Below, one piece after another: positions 7,264 to 16,967 of a stretch of DNA of 47,659 bases. Positions within the stretch are counted from its first letter, which is position 1. Each line of letters begins with the position of its first letter. The position numbers and the translations under genes are program-made. The stretch is from Chloroflexota bacterium (GTDB taxonomy: Bacteria; Chloroflexota; Anaerolineae; Aggregatilineales; Phototrophicaceae), in contig JAPOWK010000073.1 of the NCBI GenBank assembly GCA_026707665.1, forward strand, positions 1-47,659. Reading direction: 5' to 3'. A model generated the notes under the pieces. The model did not search any database. It had not been told where the DNA came from and worked only from the letters and a program-made list of their open reading frames with translations.

Positions 7264-8304
7264 ATGAGATTCTTGCTATCAACCTTCTTTCTGGTCGCGT
7301 TCGCTTTTCAAGTCGTCAGCGCCCAGGAACCAGCCGCTGAATATGTAAGCCGCAGCCTTAGCGGATGGCGAGCGGTGCTGGATGCCGGCGCCCTGGATGA
7401 CAGGCCCGATATTGTCGCCGTCGACGATGGCTTCGCCCTGGCGGTGGACTCTTTGCAGTACCCATGGCTGCGACCCGAGTCGGCCTGGCTCTTTCTCGAT
7501 CCAGCCTCAGGCGAATGGTCGCAATATGAATTCCCGCCGGTTGAGTCGCCACTTCTCGACCTTGACGACAACGCGGTGGCGCGCCTGGATATTGCCGGGC
7601 TCTTTCCCGATGAACCGGGCCTCAAATTTCAGCTGGTCGACGGCGGCGAGAAGGTCGTAACCCTCTTTCACGCTGGCGAGATGCTATTCGATCATCAGCG
7701 GTATGATGGCGTAGTGATCGTCAATCCGGCCAAGAAAACCGTCCAGCGTCTCAACGTTTGGCTGTGCTACGGCCCGCCCCGCTCTGGACTAATAGTCTGG
7801 GACTTCCCCGAGCAAGACCTGTCTGTAAGCTGCGACTTTCTAATCTGGCACGAAGGCGATTCCAGTCGATTGCAGCCCATGCATGAGTTTATCGGGATGG
7901 AAACGGAGGCAGCGCTGATCTTGATTTCGCACAGCCCCGATAATCGCTATTGGGTCCTGCGCAATTTCCCGCACTACAACCACGGCGCAAGCGGCGACTA
8001 CTACGTCTACGACCGCCAGACCGGGCTGACGACGGTATTGCTTTGGAGCCTCATGTACAAGCCACAGCGCGAACTCGTAATATGGCTTGATGACTCCTCG
8101 CTATTGGTCAACGCGTACAGTTACATCCTTTATGTAGATTTGGAGACGGGCCAGCGTCATGAGCTCCTGAACGATGAGATCATGGCGCAACCGTATGACT
8201 ATTACATTCAAACGTGGCTTTCCCTGGACGGGCAATGGCTACTAATCGCGCCGGCTGATGGCTCGCTGCTCCTGCGCAATGTCTTTGACGCGCTTGGCAG
8301 GTAA
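7264..8304 (+). CDS. Secreted protein of unknown function, tandem copy B
   Basis: A paralogue of the preceding gene, also 346 residues, with signal peptide MRFLLSTFFLVAFAFQVVSA cut before QEPAAE. The landmarks occur in the same order: WLFLDPASGEWSQYEFP early, LISHSPDNRYWVL in the middle, YVYDRQTGLTTVLLW and YILYVDLETGQRHELL near the end. The middle and C-terminal parts are more conserved than the rest. It starts at 7264, with TAGGAG about ten bases upstream, and is probably co-transcribed with copy A. The beta-rich layout suggests a propeller-like exported binding protein, but no function is assigned. Confidence 0.8.
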   Translation: MRFLLSTFFLVAFAFQVVSAQEPAAEYVSRSLSGWRAVLDAGALDDRPDIVAVDDGFALAVDSLQYPWLRPESAWLFLDPASGEWSQYEFPPVESPLLDLDDNAVARLDIAGLFPDEPGLKFQLVDGGEKVVTLFHAGEMLFDHQRYDGVVIVNPAKKTVQRLNVWLCYGPPRSGLIVWDFPEQDLSVSCDFLIWHEGDSSRLQPMHEFIGMETEAALILISHSPDNRYWVLRNFPHYNHGASGDYYVYDRQTGLTTVLLWSLMYKPQRELVIWLDDSSLLVNAYSYILYVDLETGQRHELLNDEIMAQPYDYYIQTWLSLDGQWLLIAPADGSLLLRNVFDALGR

Positions 8305-8388
8305 AACTGAAACACTCACCCGCGGCCTGCCGAATCACCAGCGGCAAACGTGGCTCCTTGCAGCCTGTCTATTGATCTGTCGAGGCGC

Positions 8389-8394
8389 TACAAT
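8389..8394 (+). promoter_or_regulatory. Possible -10 box ahead of the P450 gene
   Basis: TACAAT lies 35 bases upstream of the chosen P450 start. No good -35 box pairs with it, so this is tentative; it agrees with translation starting at 8429. Confidence 0.3.
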
Positions 8395-8428
8395 ATCCGC
8401 TTCCAAGATAGATGCAAGTTCCGACCGC

Positions 8429-9658
8429 ATGTCTGCCTGCCCTCACCACGACCCCAGCGCCACCTTCGACCCGCTCGACCTCAGCGACCCCTTCCCCCTG
8501 CTCGCCCAAGCCCGCCGCAAGCAGCCCGTCTTCTACAGCCCCGACATCGATTACTGGGTCATCACGCGCTATTCCGACATCAAGACGATCTTCCGCGACC
8601 ATGAGACCTACACCGCCGCCAACACCATCACGCCGATCGTGCCCTTCTCCGAAGCCGTCCAGGGTCTGCTCGCGGACGGCGACTACAGTCCCGAACCTGT
8701 CCTCTCCAACAATGTGCCGCCGAGCCACACCCGCATCCGCGCCCTGGTCAATCGTCTCTTCACGCCCCGGCGGATGAAGGGCTTCGCGCCCGCCATCCGC
8801 AGCATCGCCGAGCGCGGCGTCGAGCGCATCGCCGATAGCGCGCCGCTCGACATCGTCGCCGAACTTACCTACGAATATCCCGCTTATGTGCTCTTTCATG
8901 TCTTGGGCGTGCCCGCTGCTGATGTGCCCCAGGTGAAAGCCTGGGCTGGCAATCGCATCAAGCTCTACTATGGCCGCCCAACCGCCGCCGAGCAAATTGC
9001 CATGACGCAGAACCTCTTGCCCTTCTGGCATTACGTTGTCGGCCTGGTGCACGAAAAAGCCCGCCATCCGCAAGACGATCTCACCAGCGATCTGATTCGG
9101 ATGCGCGCCGGCGACGACAGCGTGCTGACGCTCAACGAAATCGCCAGTTGCATGATCACCCTGCTGGTGGCGGGCCACGAAACCACCACCGCCCAAATCA
9201 ACAACGCCCTGCTCCATCTTCTGACCGCGCGCGAACGGTGGGAGGCGCTCTGTGCCGCGCCCGAGACCATCCCGCAGGCGCTGGAAGAAATGATGCGCTA
9301 TGATCCCTCAGTCTGTGCCTGGCGGCGTCGGGCGGCCGTGGCCTCCACCATCGCCGGCGTCGAGATTCCAGCCGGCGCCGACCTGCTGCTGATGCTCCAC
9401 TCGGCCAATCGCGACCCAGCCGTCTTTCCCGAGCCCGATCTGATCATCAACAGTCGCGACAATCTCAAAGATCATCTCGCCTTCGGCTACGGGATTCACT
9501 ATTGCGTCGGCGCCCCACTCGCCCGGCTGGAGATGGCTATCCTGCTGGAGACCCTAACGGGCGCGCTGCCGAACATGCGTCTCATGCCCGATCAAGCGCT
9601 GGAGTACACGCGCAACATTTCATTCCGCGGTCCCGCCTCGCTCTGGGTCACCTGGTGA
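8429..9658 (+). CDS. Cytochrome P450
   Basis: A soluble bacterial P450 of 409 residues, which would hydroxylate an unknown substrate with electrons from a ferredoxin. The I-helix oxygen-activation motif AGHETTT is at about 248-254, the K-helix ExxR is EEMMR, and the heme loop FGYGIHYCVG places the axial cysteine at about residue 359. I start it at the ATG at 8429 (MSACPHHDPS), which gives normal P450 length. The open frame extends back to 8258, but that part overlaps the previous gene and is unlike P450. The ribosome-binding site is poor, so the start is uncertain by a few codons. No ferredoxin or ferredoxin reductase is adjacent; the nearest iron-sulfur protein is the Rieske gene at 44431. 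The sequence gives no clue to the substrate. Confidence 0.9.
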   Translation: MSACPHHDPSATFDPLDLSDPFPLLAQARRKQPVFYSPDIDYWVITRYSDIKTIFRDHETYTAANTITPIVPFSEAVQGLLADGDYSPEPVLSNNVPPSHTRIRALVNRLFTPRRMKGFAPAIRSIAERGVERIADSAPLDIVAELTYEYPAYVLFHVLGVPAADVPQVKAWAGNRIKLYYGRPTAAEQIAMTQNLLPFWHYVVGLVHEKARHPQDDLTSDLIRMRAGDDSVLTLNEIASCMITLLVAGHETTTAQINNALLHLLTARERWEALCAAPETIPQALEEMMRYDPSVCAWRRRAAVASTIAGVEIPAGADLLLMLHSANRDPAVFPEPDLIINSRDNLKDHLAFGYGIHYCVGAPLARLEMAILLETLTGALPNMRLMPDQALEYTRNISFRGPASLWVTW

Positions 9659-9692
9659 GGTCCAGACGATTCCATGCTTCACTGTCGGCTTG

Positions 9693-9698
9693 TATAAT
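9693..9698 (+). promoter_or_regulatory. Likely -10 box for the mutAB operon
   Basis: A perfect TATAAT lies 38 bases upstream of the mutA ATG in the 78-base gap after the P450 gene. The -35 region (TTCCAT, 17 bases upstream) is poor, so the promoter may need an activator. Confidence 0.42.
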
Positions 9699-9736
9699 GG
9701 CTCGCCAAGACCGCATGGGCTAGCGGCGAACCGACT

Positions 9737-11200
9737 ATGGCTGAAGCATTATTTTCTGAGTTTCAAGCTGCGGCGCGAGAGCAATGGCTTGAAGCCGTCG
9801 TGAGATCGCTTGGAGGCGAAGCCTTCGACAGCCTCTTGACGCAGACATACGAAGGCATCGAGATCCATCCCCTTCCCCACGCCGATGATCTCGCCGAGAT
9901 TTACCACCATCGCTCTCTGCCCGGTCAGTTCCCCTACGTCCGCGGATCGAAGGCGGCCGGTTATCGCGCCCGGCCCTGGCTGATCGCGGCGGAACTCGAC
10001 ATCGGCAACCCACGCGAATTCAATCAGGCGCTGCGTGAGGCGCTGGCACAGGGCCAGACTGCCATCACCATGAACCGCGGCTTGCAGCTGAATGACGCTG
10101 CCGACATGCGCGCGGCGCTCGCTGACATCGAGCTGGACCGCTTTCCGCTCCTCATCCAATCCGAGACGCGGGCGCCCGAAATGCACCTTTGGATGCGCGT
10201 GGCGCTCGCTGACGAGACGCTAAAATCGCTACGCGGCTGCGTCGGCTATGACCCGCTAAGCGCTCTGGCGCGTTCTGGCGCCATGCCGCGCGATGCCGTC
10301 GAGCGCTTGGCGGCGCACGTACGCACTGTGCAGGCCGCTTCGCCCCAGCTTGGCAGCATCGCCGTTAGCACCGCCGTTTATCACGACGCCGGCGCAAATG
10401 CCGTGCAGGAACTGGCTCTGGCGATCGCCGCGGGCCTCTCGTACCTGCGCACGCTCAATGATCGCGGCTTCTCCATCGAATCAATCTCAACCAAGCTCCA
10501 TTTCTTCTTGTCCATTGGAGAAAACTTTTTCCTCGAGATTGCGAAATTCCGCGCATTCCGGTCGCTATGGGCGCAGGTACTGCGGGCGCTTGGCTTGGCC
10601 GATGCCGAGCGCCGCTTGCGCGTCCATGCCCGCAGCGGATCCCGCAACAAGTCCTGCCTGGATGCCCACGTCAATCTGCTGCGTCTGACGACCGAGGCGC
10701 TCTCAGCAGCCATCGGTGGCGTCGACAGCATTGAGCTCGCTCCCTTTGACCAGCCGCAGGGCAAAACCGATAAATTCTCACGGCGGCTGTCCAGAAACTT
10801 GCAGCTGATCCTGCAAGAAGAACTGCGCCTGATCCAGCTTATTGACCCGGCCGGCGGCGCCCCCCATGTGGAAAAGCTGACCGATCGTCTGGCGCGCGCG
10901 GCTTGGTCGCGTTTTCAGGCGATCGAAGCGGCGGGCGGCTTGGTCGCCTCTTTGCGGTCGGGGGCAATTCAGGCGGAGATTGAAGAAGTCGCTGCGCGCC
11001 GGCGGCTGGACCTGGCGAAAGGCGATGCCGTGCTGGTCGGCGTCAATCGTTATGTCGATTCTGATTTCGGGCGCACACCCCTTCCCTACGACGCCAATAG
11101 GCAACCCGCTGCCGAAGCAACAGGCTTGCCTCCCTTGACAGGCATCCGGCTGGCTGAACCCTATGAAACGCGCGGCGCGGAAGCGGAGAAGGGCTCATGA
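9737..11200 (+). CDS. mutA: Methylmalonyl-CoA mutase small subunit MutA
   Basis: This is the non-catalytic beta subunit that pairs with MutB in conversion between methylmalonyl-CoA and succinyl-CoA. The whole barrel is present: [21 protein letters not shown] resembles the family's YPAMY-RPW region in degraded form, [19 protein letters not shown] and [21 protein letters not shown] follow, and GVNRY closes the barrel. At 487 residues it is shorter than many small subunits, which retain a degenerate C-terminal B12-type domain; here the protein stops soon after GVNRY. The stop overlaps the mutB start by four bases (ATGA), so the two are translationally coupled. The start at 9737 (MAEALF) fits a normal N-terminus. 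Confidence 0.9.
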   Translation: MAEALFSEFQAAAREQWLEAVVRSLGGEAFDSLLTQTYEGIEIHPLPHADDLAEIYHHRSLPGQFPYVRGSKAAGYRARPWLIAAELDIGNPREFNQALREALAQGQTAITMNRGLQLNDAADMRAALADIELDRFPLLIQSETRAPEMHLWMRVALADETLKSLRGCVGYDPLSALARSGAMPRDAVERLAAHVRTVQAASPQLGSIAVSTAVYHDAGANAVQELALAIAAGLSYLRTLNDRGFSIESISTKLHFFLSIGENFFLEIAKFRAFRSLWAQVLRALGLADAERRLRVHARSGSRNKSCLDAHVNLLRLTTEALSAAIGGVDSIELAPFDQPQGKTDKFSRRLSRNLQLILQEELRLIQLIDPAGGAPHVEKLTDRLARAAWSRFQAIEAAGGLVASLRSGAIQAEIEEVAARRRLDLAKGDAVLVGVNRYVDSDFGRTPLPYDANRQPAAEATGLPPLTGIRLAEPYETRGAEAEKGS

Positions 11201-13395
11201 CGGCATTCCCAGATTTCAGCAAAATAGACTACGATCCCAAAGACGAGGTCTCCATTGATGGCTGGCGCGCCGCTTTCGAAACGGAATCGGGCACAGCCGC
11301 TGACGAAAGCAGCTGGCGGACCATGGAGCAGATCGACATCGAGCCGCTGCACACCGCCGGCGATCTCGAATCTGCCGAGCATCTCGGCTTCGTCGCGGGC
11401 CTCCCGCCCTTCTTGCGCGGACCCTATCCGGCCATGTATGCTGCGCGCCCCTGGACCATTCGTCAGTACGCCGGTTACTCGACTGCCGAAGAGAGCAACG
11501 CCTTTTATCGCCGCAATCTGGCTGCCGGACAAAAGGGACTGTCAGTCGCCTTTGACCTTGCCACCCACCGCGGCTACGATTCCGACCATCCGCGCGTTCA
11601 GGGCGATGTCGGCATGGCCGGCGTCGCCATCGACAGCGCGCTTGATATGAAGATCCTCTTTGATGGCATCCCGCTGGACCAAATGTCGGTCTCGATGACG
11701 ATGAACGGCGCCGTCTTGCCCGTGCTCGCCTTTTACATCGTCGCCGCCGAAGAACAGGGCGTCGCGCCCGCCCAGTTGAGAGGCACGATCCAGAACGACA
11801 TCTTAAAAGAGTACATGGTGCGCAATACCTATATCTATCCGCCAGCCGAGTCGATGCGCATAATCGCCGATATTTTCGCCTACACTGCCGCCGAGATGCC
11901 CAAATTCAACAGCATCAGCATCAGCGGCTACCATATCCAGGAAGCCGGCGCGACCGCCGATATCGAACTGGCTTACACCCTGGCAAACGGCTTGGAATAC
12001 TTGCGCGCTGGCTTGGGCGCTGGCTTGGATATCGATGCCTTCGCCCCGCGCCTGTCCTTCTTCTGGGGCATCGGCATGAACTTCTTCATGGAGATTGCCA
12101 AGATGCGGGCAGCGCGTCTGCTCTGGGCGAAGCTCGTCAAGCCTTTCGACCCGCAGAATCCCAAATCGATGACCTTGCGCGCCCACAGCCAAACATCGGG
12201 CTGGAGCTTGCAGCAGCAGGGTCCTTTCAACAACATCGCGCGCACCTGCCTTGAGGCGCTGGCGGCCGCCTTCGGTGGCACACAGTCGCTGCATACGAAC
12301 GCCCTCGACGAGGCGATCGCCCTGCCGACTGATTTCAGCGCGCGCATCGCCCGCAATACCCAGCTCTTCTTGCAGCATGAAACCGGCATCTGCGATGTCG
12401 TCGATCCCTGGGGCGGCGCCTATCTGGTGGAGAAACTGACGCAAGACCTCGCCCGGCGCGCCTGGACGCACATTCAGGAAATTGAAGACCTCGGCGGCAT
12501 GGCAAAGGCGCTGGAGACGGGCTTGCCCAAAATGCGCATTGAAGAAGCGGCCGCTCGCCGCCAAGCGCATATCGACAGCGGCGCCGAGACAATCATCGGC
12601 GTCAACAAATATCGGCCCGCGGAAGCGACCCCGGTTGAATATCGCGAAGTGGACAACAGCGCCGTGCGTCAGGCGCAAGTCGAACGCTTGCAGCAGCTGC
12701 GCGCGGATCGGGTCGAGAATACCGTGCAATCAGCGCTGAAAGCTCTGACGGCCTGCGCGCGATCAGGCGAGGGCAACCTGCTCGCTCTGTCCATTGAAGC
12801 GGCGCGCGCCAAAGCCACCAATGGCGAAATCTCTATGGCGCTGGAACTTGCCTGGGGGCGGCATAAAGCCGTGGTTCGCTCAGTGGCCGGCGTTTATAGC
12901 GCCGAATTCAGCGATGAAGCGGCGGTAGCCTCCGTTCGGCGCATGACCGACGACTTCGCCCGCGACGAAGGACGCCGTCCGCGCATCATGGTGGCGAAGA
13001 TGGGCCAAGACGGCCACGATCGCGGCGCCAAAGTGATCGCGACCGCTTTCGCCGATATGGGCTTCGATGTGGATATCGCGCCCTTATTTCAGACGCCGGC
13101 CGAAGTGGCGAAACAGGCCGTGGAGAACGACGTCCACGTGGTCGGAATCAGCTCGCTGGCGGCCGGGCACAAGACGCTCCTGCCGCAATTGACGCAGGAA
13201 TTGGCAACCCAGGGGCGCGGCGATATGATGGTGGTGATCGGCGGCGTGATCCCGGCGCGCGACCACCAGTACCTCTACGAGCGCGGCGCCGCCGCCATCT
13301 TTGGTCCCGGCACGGTCATCCCGGTCGCGGCGCAAGAGCTGCTGGATGAACTGAATCGGCGCTTGAAGCAAGCTCAAAGCGACGCCAGGAACTGA
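11197..13395 (+). CDS. mutB: Methylmalonyl-CoA mutase catalytic subunit MutB
   Basis: This 732-residue subunit carries out the adenosylcobalamin-dependent rearrangement of methylmalonyl-CoA and succinyl-CoA, used in propionate, odd-chain and branched amino acid metabolism. The substrate-binding [18 protein letters not shown] is near 84-101, HSQTSGWSL is mid-barrel, and [10 protein letters not shown] and GVNKYRP end the barrel. The C-terminal B12-binding domain has [11 protein letters not shown] near residue 605, the base-off histidine motif DxHxxG, followed by [12 protein letters not shown]. Length is normal. It is coupled to mutA by an ATGA overlap. No methylmalonyl-CoA epimerase or propionyl-CoA carboxylase gene is in the window, while the chaperone gene meaB lies just downstream on the same strand. 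Confidence 0.95.
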   Translation: MTAFPDFSKIDYDPKDEVSIDGWRAAFETESGTAADESSWRTMEQIDIEPLHTAGDLESAEHLGFVAGLPPFLRGPYPAMYAARPWTIRQYAGYSTAEESNAFYRRNLAAGQKGLSVAFDLATHRGYDSDHPRVQGDVGMAGVAIDSALDMKILFDGIPLDQMSVSMTMNGAVLPVLAFYIVAAEEQGVAPAQLRGTIQNDILKEYMVRNTYIYPPAESMRIIADIFAYTAAEMPKFNSISISGYHIQEAGATADIELAYTLANGLEYLRAGLGAGLDIDAFAPRLSFFWGIGMNFFMEIAKMRAARLLWAKLVKPFDPQNPKSMTLRAHSQTSGWSLQQQGPFNNIARTCLEALAAAFGGTQSLHTNALDEAIALPTDFSARIARNTQLFLQHETGICDVVDPWGGAYLVEKLTQDLARRAWTHIQEIEDLGGMAKALETGLPKMRIEEAAARRQAHIDSGAETIIGVNKYRPAEATPVEYREVDNSAVRQAQVERLQQLRADRVENTVQSALKALTACARSGEGNLLALSIEAARAKATNGEISMALELAWGRHKAVVRSVAGVYSAEFSDEAAVASVRRMTDDFARDEGRRPRIMVAKMGQDGHDRGAKVIATAFADMGFDVDIAPLFQTPAEVAKQAVENDVHVVGISSLAAGHKTLLPQLTQELATQGRGDMMVVIGGVIPARDHQYLYERGAAAIFGPGTVIPVAAQELLDELNRRLKQAQSDARN

Positions 13396-13402
13396 TCCCG
13401 AC

Positions 13403-13714
13403 TCAGCCCAATGAAGCAGCCCGGCTCATCGCCCGCTCGGTCTCATCGCCGCTGAGCAGAATGGTCGTTTTGCCAGCGGAATAATGTCCCTTTGCCGTCA
13501 TCGCCAGGACGTAAGCGGCCATGCTTTCGTTGTCTGGCATTTCCACGACAGCGATCAAGTCATATTCGCCAAAGGCGACCCAGGCATGCAGGACGACCCC
13601 GCCAAAATGCGCCGCGTCCGCGCTGCCTGCATCAAAGAGCGCCGCGATATTGCCCGATACTTGATCCTTCCAGGCGGAAGACGTCAGCGACGTTTGCCAC
13701 AGATATTGCGCCAT
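13403..13714 (-). CDS. GYD-type small alpha/beta-barrel protein
   Basis: A 103-residue protein resembling the GYD family (ferredoxin-like dimeric barrel). It has the characteristic VLHAWVAFGEYDLIAVVEMP near 41-60, corresponding to the G-x-Y-D core, and ends in a sequence like other members. The start is the ATG at 13714 (MAQYLWQ), marked by an excellent GAGGAGG about seven bases upstream; longer in-frame starts lack this. Its role is unknown. It points against mutB and sits between mutB and meaB, sharing the 13715-13810 gap with meaB as a divergent pair. Its link to the mutase module is positional only. Confidence 0.75.
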   Translation of the reverse strand: MAQYLWQTSLTSSAWKDQVSGNIAALFDAGSADAAHFGGVVLHAWVAFGEYDLIAVVEMPDNESMAAYVLAMTAKGHYSAGKTTILLSGDETERAMSRAASLG

Positions 13715-13810
13715 GATCAGCCTCCTCGTCATGAACTGTTCGCCACCAGTGTAACAGATAAGGTCTATACGGTATGATGGACAAAAGGCAGGCGACGCCA
13801 GAAGACCGCG

Positions 13811-14812
13811 ATGGAAGAAAAGGCAGACAGGCAGTACATCGATATACGCGCCCTGGTGAAAGGCGTACTCAGGGGCGACCGCGCCGCCCTCGCCCGCGCC
13901 ATCACCCTGGTCGAAAGCGCCGCCCCGCAACACAAGAATGCGGCGCAGGCTTTGCTCGCCCAGCTGCTCCCATACGCCGGCCAATCAGTCCGCATCGGCG
14001 TCACCGGTCCGCCCGGCGCTGGCAAGAGCACCTTCATCGATACCTTCGGCTGCGCATTAACCCAACGCGGACACAAAGTGGCAGTCCTGGCGATCGACCC
14101 CAGCAGCGCCTTGCACCGTGGCAGCATCCTCGGCGACAAGACGCGCATGGAAAGCCTCTCGCGCGACGAGAACGCTTTCATCCGTCCCTCGCCCACGGGC
14201 GGCGTCCTGGGCGGCGTCGCCAGCACGACGCGTGAGGCGATCCTGATCTGCGAAGCGGCTCGCTACGACATCATCATCGTGGAGACTGTCGGCGCCGGAC
14301 AAAACGAAGTGACGCTCCGTTCGATGGTCGATTTCCTCCTGCTGCTGCTGATTGCTGGCGCTGGCGATGAACTGCAGGGCATCAAAAGAGGCGTGATCGA
14401 AATCGCCGACGCGGTCGTCATCAACAAAGCCGATGGCGACAATATCGCACGGGCGCAGGCCGCTCGCGCCCAGATGAAACGCGCATTGCGATTCGTCGCG
14501 CCGGCTACGGTCGGCTGGGCGACGCGCGCGCTGACGGCTTCCGGCTTGAAGGGCCATGGCATTGAAGAGATTGGGGAAGTCATCAGCGAATTCACGGCGC
14601 AAACGAAAGCCAGCGGCGGCTTCAAACAACGGCGGACCGAACAGCGCCGCGCCTGGCTGCACAGCGCGATTGAGCGCCAGTGGCGGGATATCCTATACGG
14701 CCATGAAGCAGTACGTGCGGCATTGCCGCAGCTCGAAGCGGCGGTCATGGCGGGCGAGCTTCCCGCGGCGGCCGCGGCGGAGGAGCTTCTGCGCCTGGCG
14801 CTAGATGGCTGA
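13811..14812 (+). CDS. meaB: MeaB/ArgK GTPase, methylmalonyl-CoA mutase chaperone
   Basis: A 333-residue G3E-type GTPase that guards and reloads B12 in methylmalonyl-CoA mutase. Walker A GPPGAGKS is at 66-73, the switch region DPSS at 96-99, ETVGAGQ at 158-164 and the guanine-specificity motif NKAD at 205-208. The C-terminal helical region supports dimerisation. The start at 13811 (MEEKADRQY) gives normal family length, though the ribosome-binding site is weak. Its place beside mutAB is classic, although a GYD-family gene on the other strand interrupts the run. Confidence 0.94.
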   Translation: MEEKADRQYIDIRALVKGVLRGDRAALARAITLVESAAPQHKNAAQALLAQLLPYAGQSVRIGVTGPPGAGKSTFIDTFGCALTQRGHKVAVLAIDPSSALHRGSILGDKTRMESLSRDENAFIRPSPTGGVLGGVASTTREAILICEAARYDIIIVETVGAGQNEVTLRSMVDFLLLLLIAGAGDELQGIKRGVIEIADAVVINKADGDNIARAQAARAQMKRALRFVAPATVGWATRALTASGLKGHGIEEIGEVISEFTAQTKASGGFKQRRTEQRRAWLHSAIERQWRDILYGHEAVRAALPQLEAAVMAGELPAAAAAEELLRLALDG

Positions 14813-14924
14813 GCCCGCAAGTCAACTCAATTCTGCGCCGCTTGTTTGTCCAGCGGTCATCGCGCTATACATGGTGAAAGTCTGCCGCTAAAATACGGCG
14901 CGAATCACAATTACGAGGAAGCCA

Positions 14925-15266
14925 ATGGAAGACAAGAGGAAACGCATGATCGTGACAACCACGCCCAGCGTCGAAGGCCGACCGGTTGGGCAATATCTTG
15001 GCATCGTCAGCGGCGAAGCCATCATGGGCGCCAACTTGTTCAAGGATATGTTCGCCGGCATCCGCGATATCGTCGGCGGGCGTTCGGGCGCCTACGAAGA
15101 AGAATTGCGGCGGGCGAAAGACATCGCCATGCACGAGATGACACAAAATGCCAGCGCGCTGGGCGCCGACGCGATTTTAAGCGTCGACCTTGATTACGAG
15201 ACGGTGGGTTCAAACGGCAGCATGCTCATGGTGACTGCGAGCGGAACCGCTGTCCGCTTGAGCTAG
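14925..15266 (+). CDS. YbjQ/UPF0145 family protein
   Basis: A 113-residue member of the YbjQ family, small pentamer-forming proteins whose role is unproven although often described as heavy-metal-binding. [19 protein letters not shown] and [13 protein letters not shown] are near-identical to known members, as is the ending [20 protein letters not shown]. Two starts compete: ATG at 14925 with GAGGAAG upstream, and ATG at 14946 ([11 protein letters not shown]), which matches the usual N-terminus and has AGAGGAAA upstream. The last 57 bases overlap the 3' end of glpD on the other strand, so the two genes converge and share DNA. Confidence 0.88.
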   Translation: MEDKRKRMIVTTTPSVEGRPVGQYLGIVSGEAIMGANLFKDMFAGIRDIVGGRSGAYEEELRRAKDIAMHEMTQNASALGADAILSVDLDYETVGSNGSMLMVTASGTAVRLS

Positions 15267-16967
15267 CCCCGGCGACGACAAATCGACGCGGTGCCGGCGG
15301 CGCAGATTCTCTTCCGCGCGCGCGATTTCCCGCGTCATGCGAGCGTCAGACCAGCCCAGCGTCGCGGCCGAAATCTCCGCCAGTTCGCGCAGCAACTCGC
15401 GCGTCGAACTGCCTAGCATGGCCATCAGCGAGCGGCGCAGCAGCAAGTCATCAAGCCGCTCCACTTTTTCCTCGCGCAAGATGAATTCGACTTCGCGCCT
15501 GCTATATTGCGGGTGATGCGCCAGCGGACGGTCATTTCCGCAGCCAATGTAGCGAGCGACGGGCGCGGCTCTAGTGCCATAACATTCGAATAACTGCCGC
15601 AGCCGCTCAAGTGGAAGGCCACAGTCTGATTCCAATTCGCGCAGCCACTTCTCGCGCGCCACGTCTCCACGCGGATAGTCCCGCCCGCCGCCAATCGGCA
15701 GGTTTGCCGTGCTCACGCGGCGAGACAAGCCCAGATCGCTCAGCACGAGATCGCTGATCTGCTCGGCGAATGCGCGAAACGTCGTCCACTTGCCACCGAT
15801 GAGCGAGTGAATGGGAAAGAGCCGTTCCGCCTCTGGCGCAATCGTCTGAATGCTGTGGTCGCGGCTGATCTGACCGGTGCGGTCCCCCTCGCTGTAGGGC
15901 AAGGGACGCACGCCGGAAAAAGTGAAGACGATATTGGAGCGCTCAAGCTTGACCGTCGGAAAAACTCTGCTGACCATGGCCAGCAAGTAATCGACCTCAG
16001 CATCGCTGGTGACGGCTTCATCGGGATTGTCAATGCGTGTATCGGTTGTACCGATCATGACCCGGTCGAAGAAAGGCAAGATCAGGACCAACCGTCCGTC
16101 CTTGTTTTCAAAGTAGAATTCGCTTCCGCCCGTCGCTTCCAACAGCGCCGGATGATCCAAAATCAGATGCGAGCCCTTGGTGCCGCCGATGAATCGCTTA
16201 TGCCGCGGCGCCAAGTCGGCGTTGACAAAGTCAATCCAGGGTCCGGCGGCGTTCACGACCACCCTGGGCTTGACGCTAAATGTCTCGCCGCTCATTTCAT
16301 CGCGCAGCGCCACCGTATCGCCTTCACTGTCGACCGCGCTGACATAATTCAGAGCACGACAATTCGCGTTGCTCGCCTCGGCATCCAAAACCATCTCCAA
16401 ACAGATGCGCTCCGGATACGACATCCAGGCGTCGTAATAGGTGGCCGCGCAAACGATCGCGGGATTCAAAGCCGGAACCTCGCGAAGAGCGGCGCCGCGC
16501 AAGCGAAACGCATGTGCCGGCATGACCCGCCCCCGGCGAATGAAGACATCGTAAAGTGTCAGGCCGAGCTTGATCACGAGCGCGCCCCGTTCGCCGGGCC
16601 GATCAAGCAAGCCGGCGAATTTCAAAGGCGCGTTCAGCATTCCGGAGAGCCAGCGGAAGATCGGAATCGTCGTGCGCAAGGGTTTGGCATAATGCGGCGC
16701 GTTGACCAGCAGCCGGTCGCGCTCATGCAGCGCCTCGTTCACCAGACGGAACTCGCCATTTTCCAGGTAGCGTAATCCGCCGTGCAGCATGTGCGACGAG
16801 GCCGCACTCGTGCCGCTTCCGAAGTCGCCGCGTTCCACCAGCAGCGCGTCGACGCTCTGCAGCGCCAGATCGCGAAACGCGCCAATGCCATTGACGCCGC
16901 CACCGATAATCAGGACGGAGACATCGGGCTTGTCCCTGATGGCTTGCAGGGTCGTCCGGCGGCTCAT
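15210..16967 (-). CDS. glpD: FAD-dependent glycerol-3-phosphate dehydrogenase GlpD
   Basis: This 585-residue enzyme oxidises sn-glycerol-3-phosphate to dihydroxyacetone phosphate at the membrane, passing electrons to quinone. The FAD loop [19 protein letters not shown] is near residues 18-36, and the family signature [20 protein letters not shown] follows. IGTTDTR in the middle and the C-terminal helical cap complete it. The start is the ATG at 16967, one base shared with the TGA of the upstream secreted-protein gene (TGATG), so translation is coupled; a GTG three bases earlier is possible. The 3' end overlaps the YbjQ-family gene by 57 bases tail to tail. It is at the upper end of normal length. 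No glpF or glpK is nearby. Confidence 0.9.
   Translation of the reverse strand: MSRRTTLQAIRDKPDVSVLIIGGGVNGIGAFRDLALQSVDALLVERGDFGSGTSAASSHMLHGGLRYLENGEFRLVNEALHERDRLLVNAPHYAKPLRTTIPIFRWLSGMLNAPLKFAGLLDRPGERGALVIKLGLTLYDVFIRRGRVMPAHAFRLRGAALREVPALNPAIVCAATYYDAWMSYPERICLEMVLDAEASNANCRALNYVSAVDSEGDTVALRDEMSGETFSVKPRVVVNAAGPWIDFVNADLAPRHKRFIGGTKGSHLILDHPALLEATGGSEFYFENKDGRLVLILPFFDRVMIGTTDTRIDNPDEAVTSDAEVDYLLAMVSRVFPTVKLERSNIVFTFSGVRPLPYSEGDRTGQISRDHSIQTIAPEAERLFPIHSLIGGKWTTFRAFAEQISDLVLSDLGLSRRVSTANLPIGGGRDYPRGDVAREKWLRELESDCGLPLERLRQLFECYGTRAAPVARYIGCGNDRPLAHHPQYSRREVEFILREEKVERLDDLLLRRSLMAMLGSSTRELLRELAEISAATLGWSDARMTREIARAEENLRRRHRVDLSSPGLAQADSGSARSHHEHAAV

Noticed and set aside
8258..8428. 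Extended P450 N-terminus
   Set aside because: It overlaps the preceding gene, adds about 57 residues unlike P450, and gives an abnormal length.
13403..13984. 193-residue version of the GYD-type protein
   Set aside because: The extra N-terminal part overlaps meaB on the other strand; a strong ribosome-binding site marks 13714.
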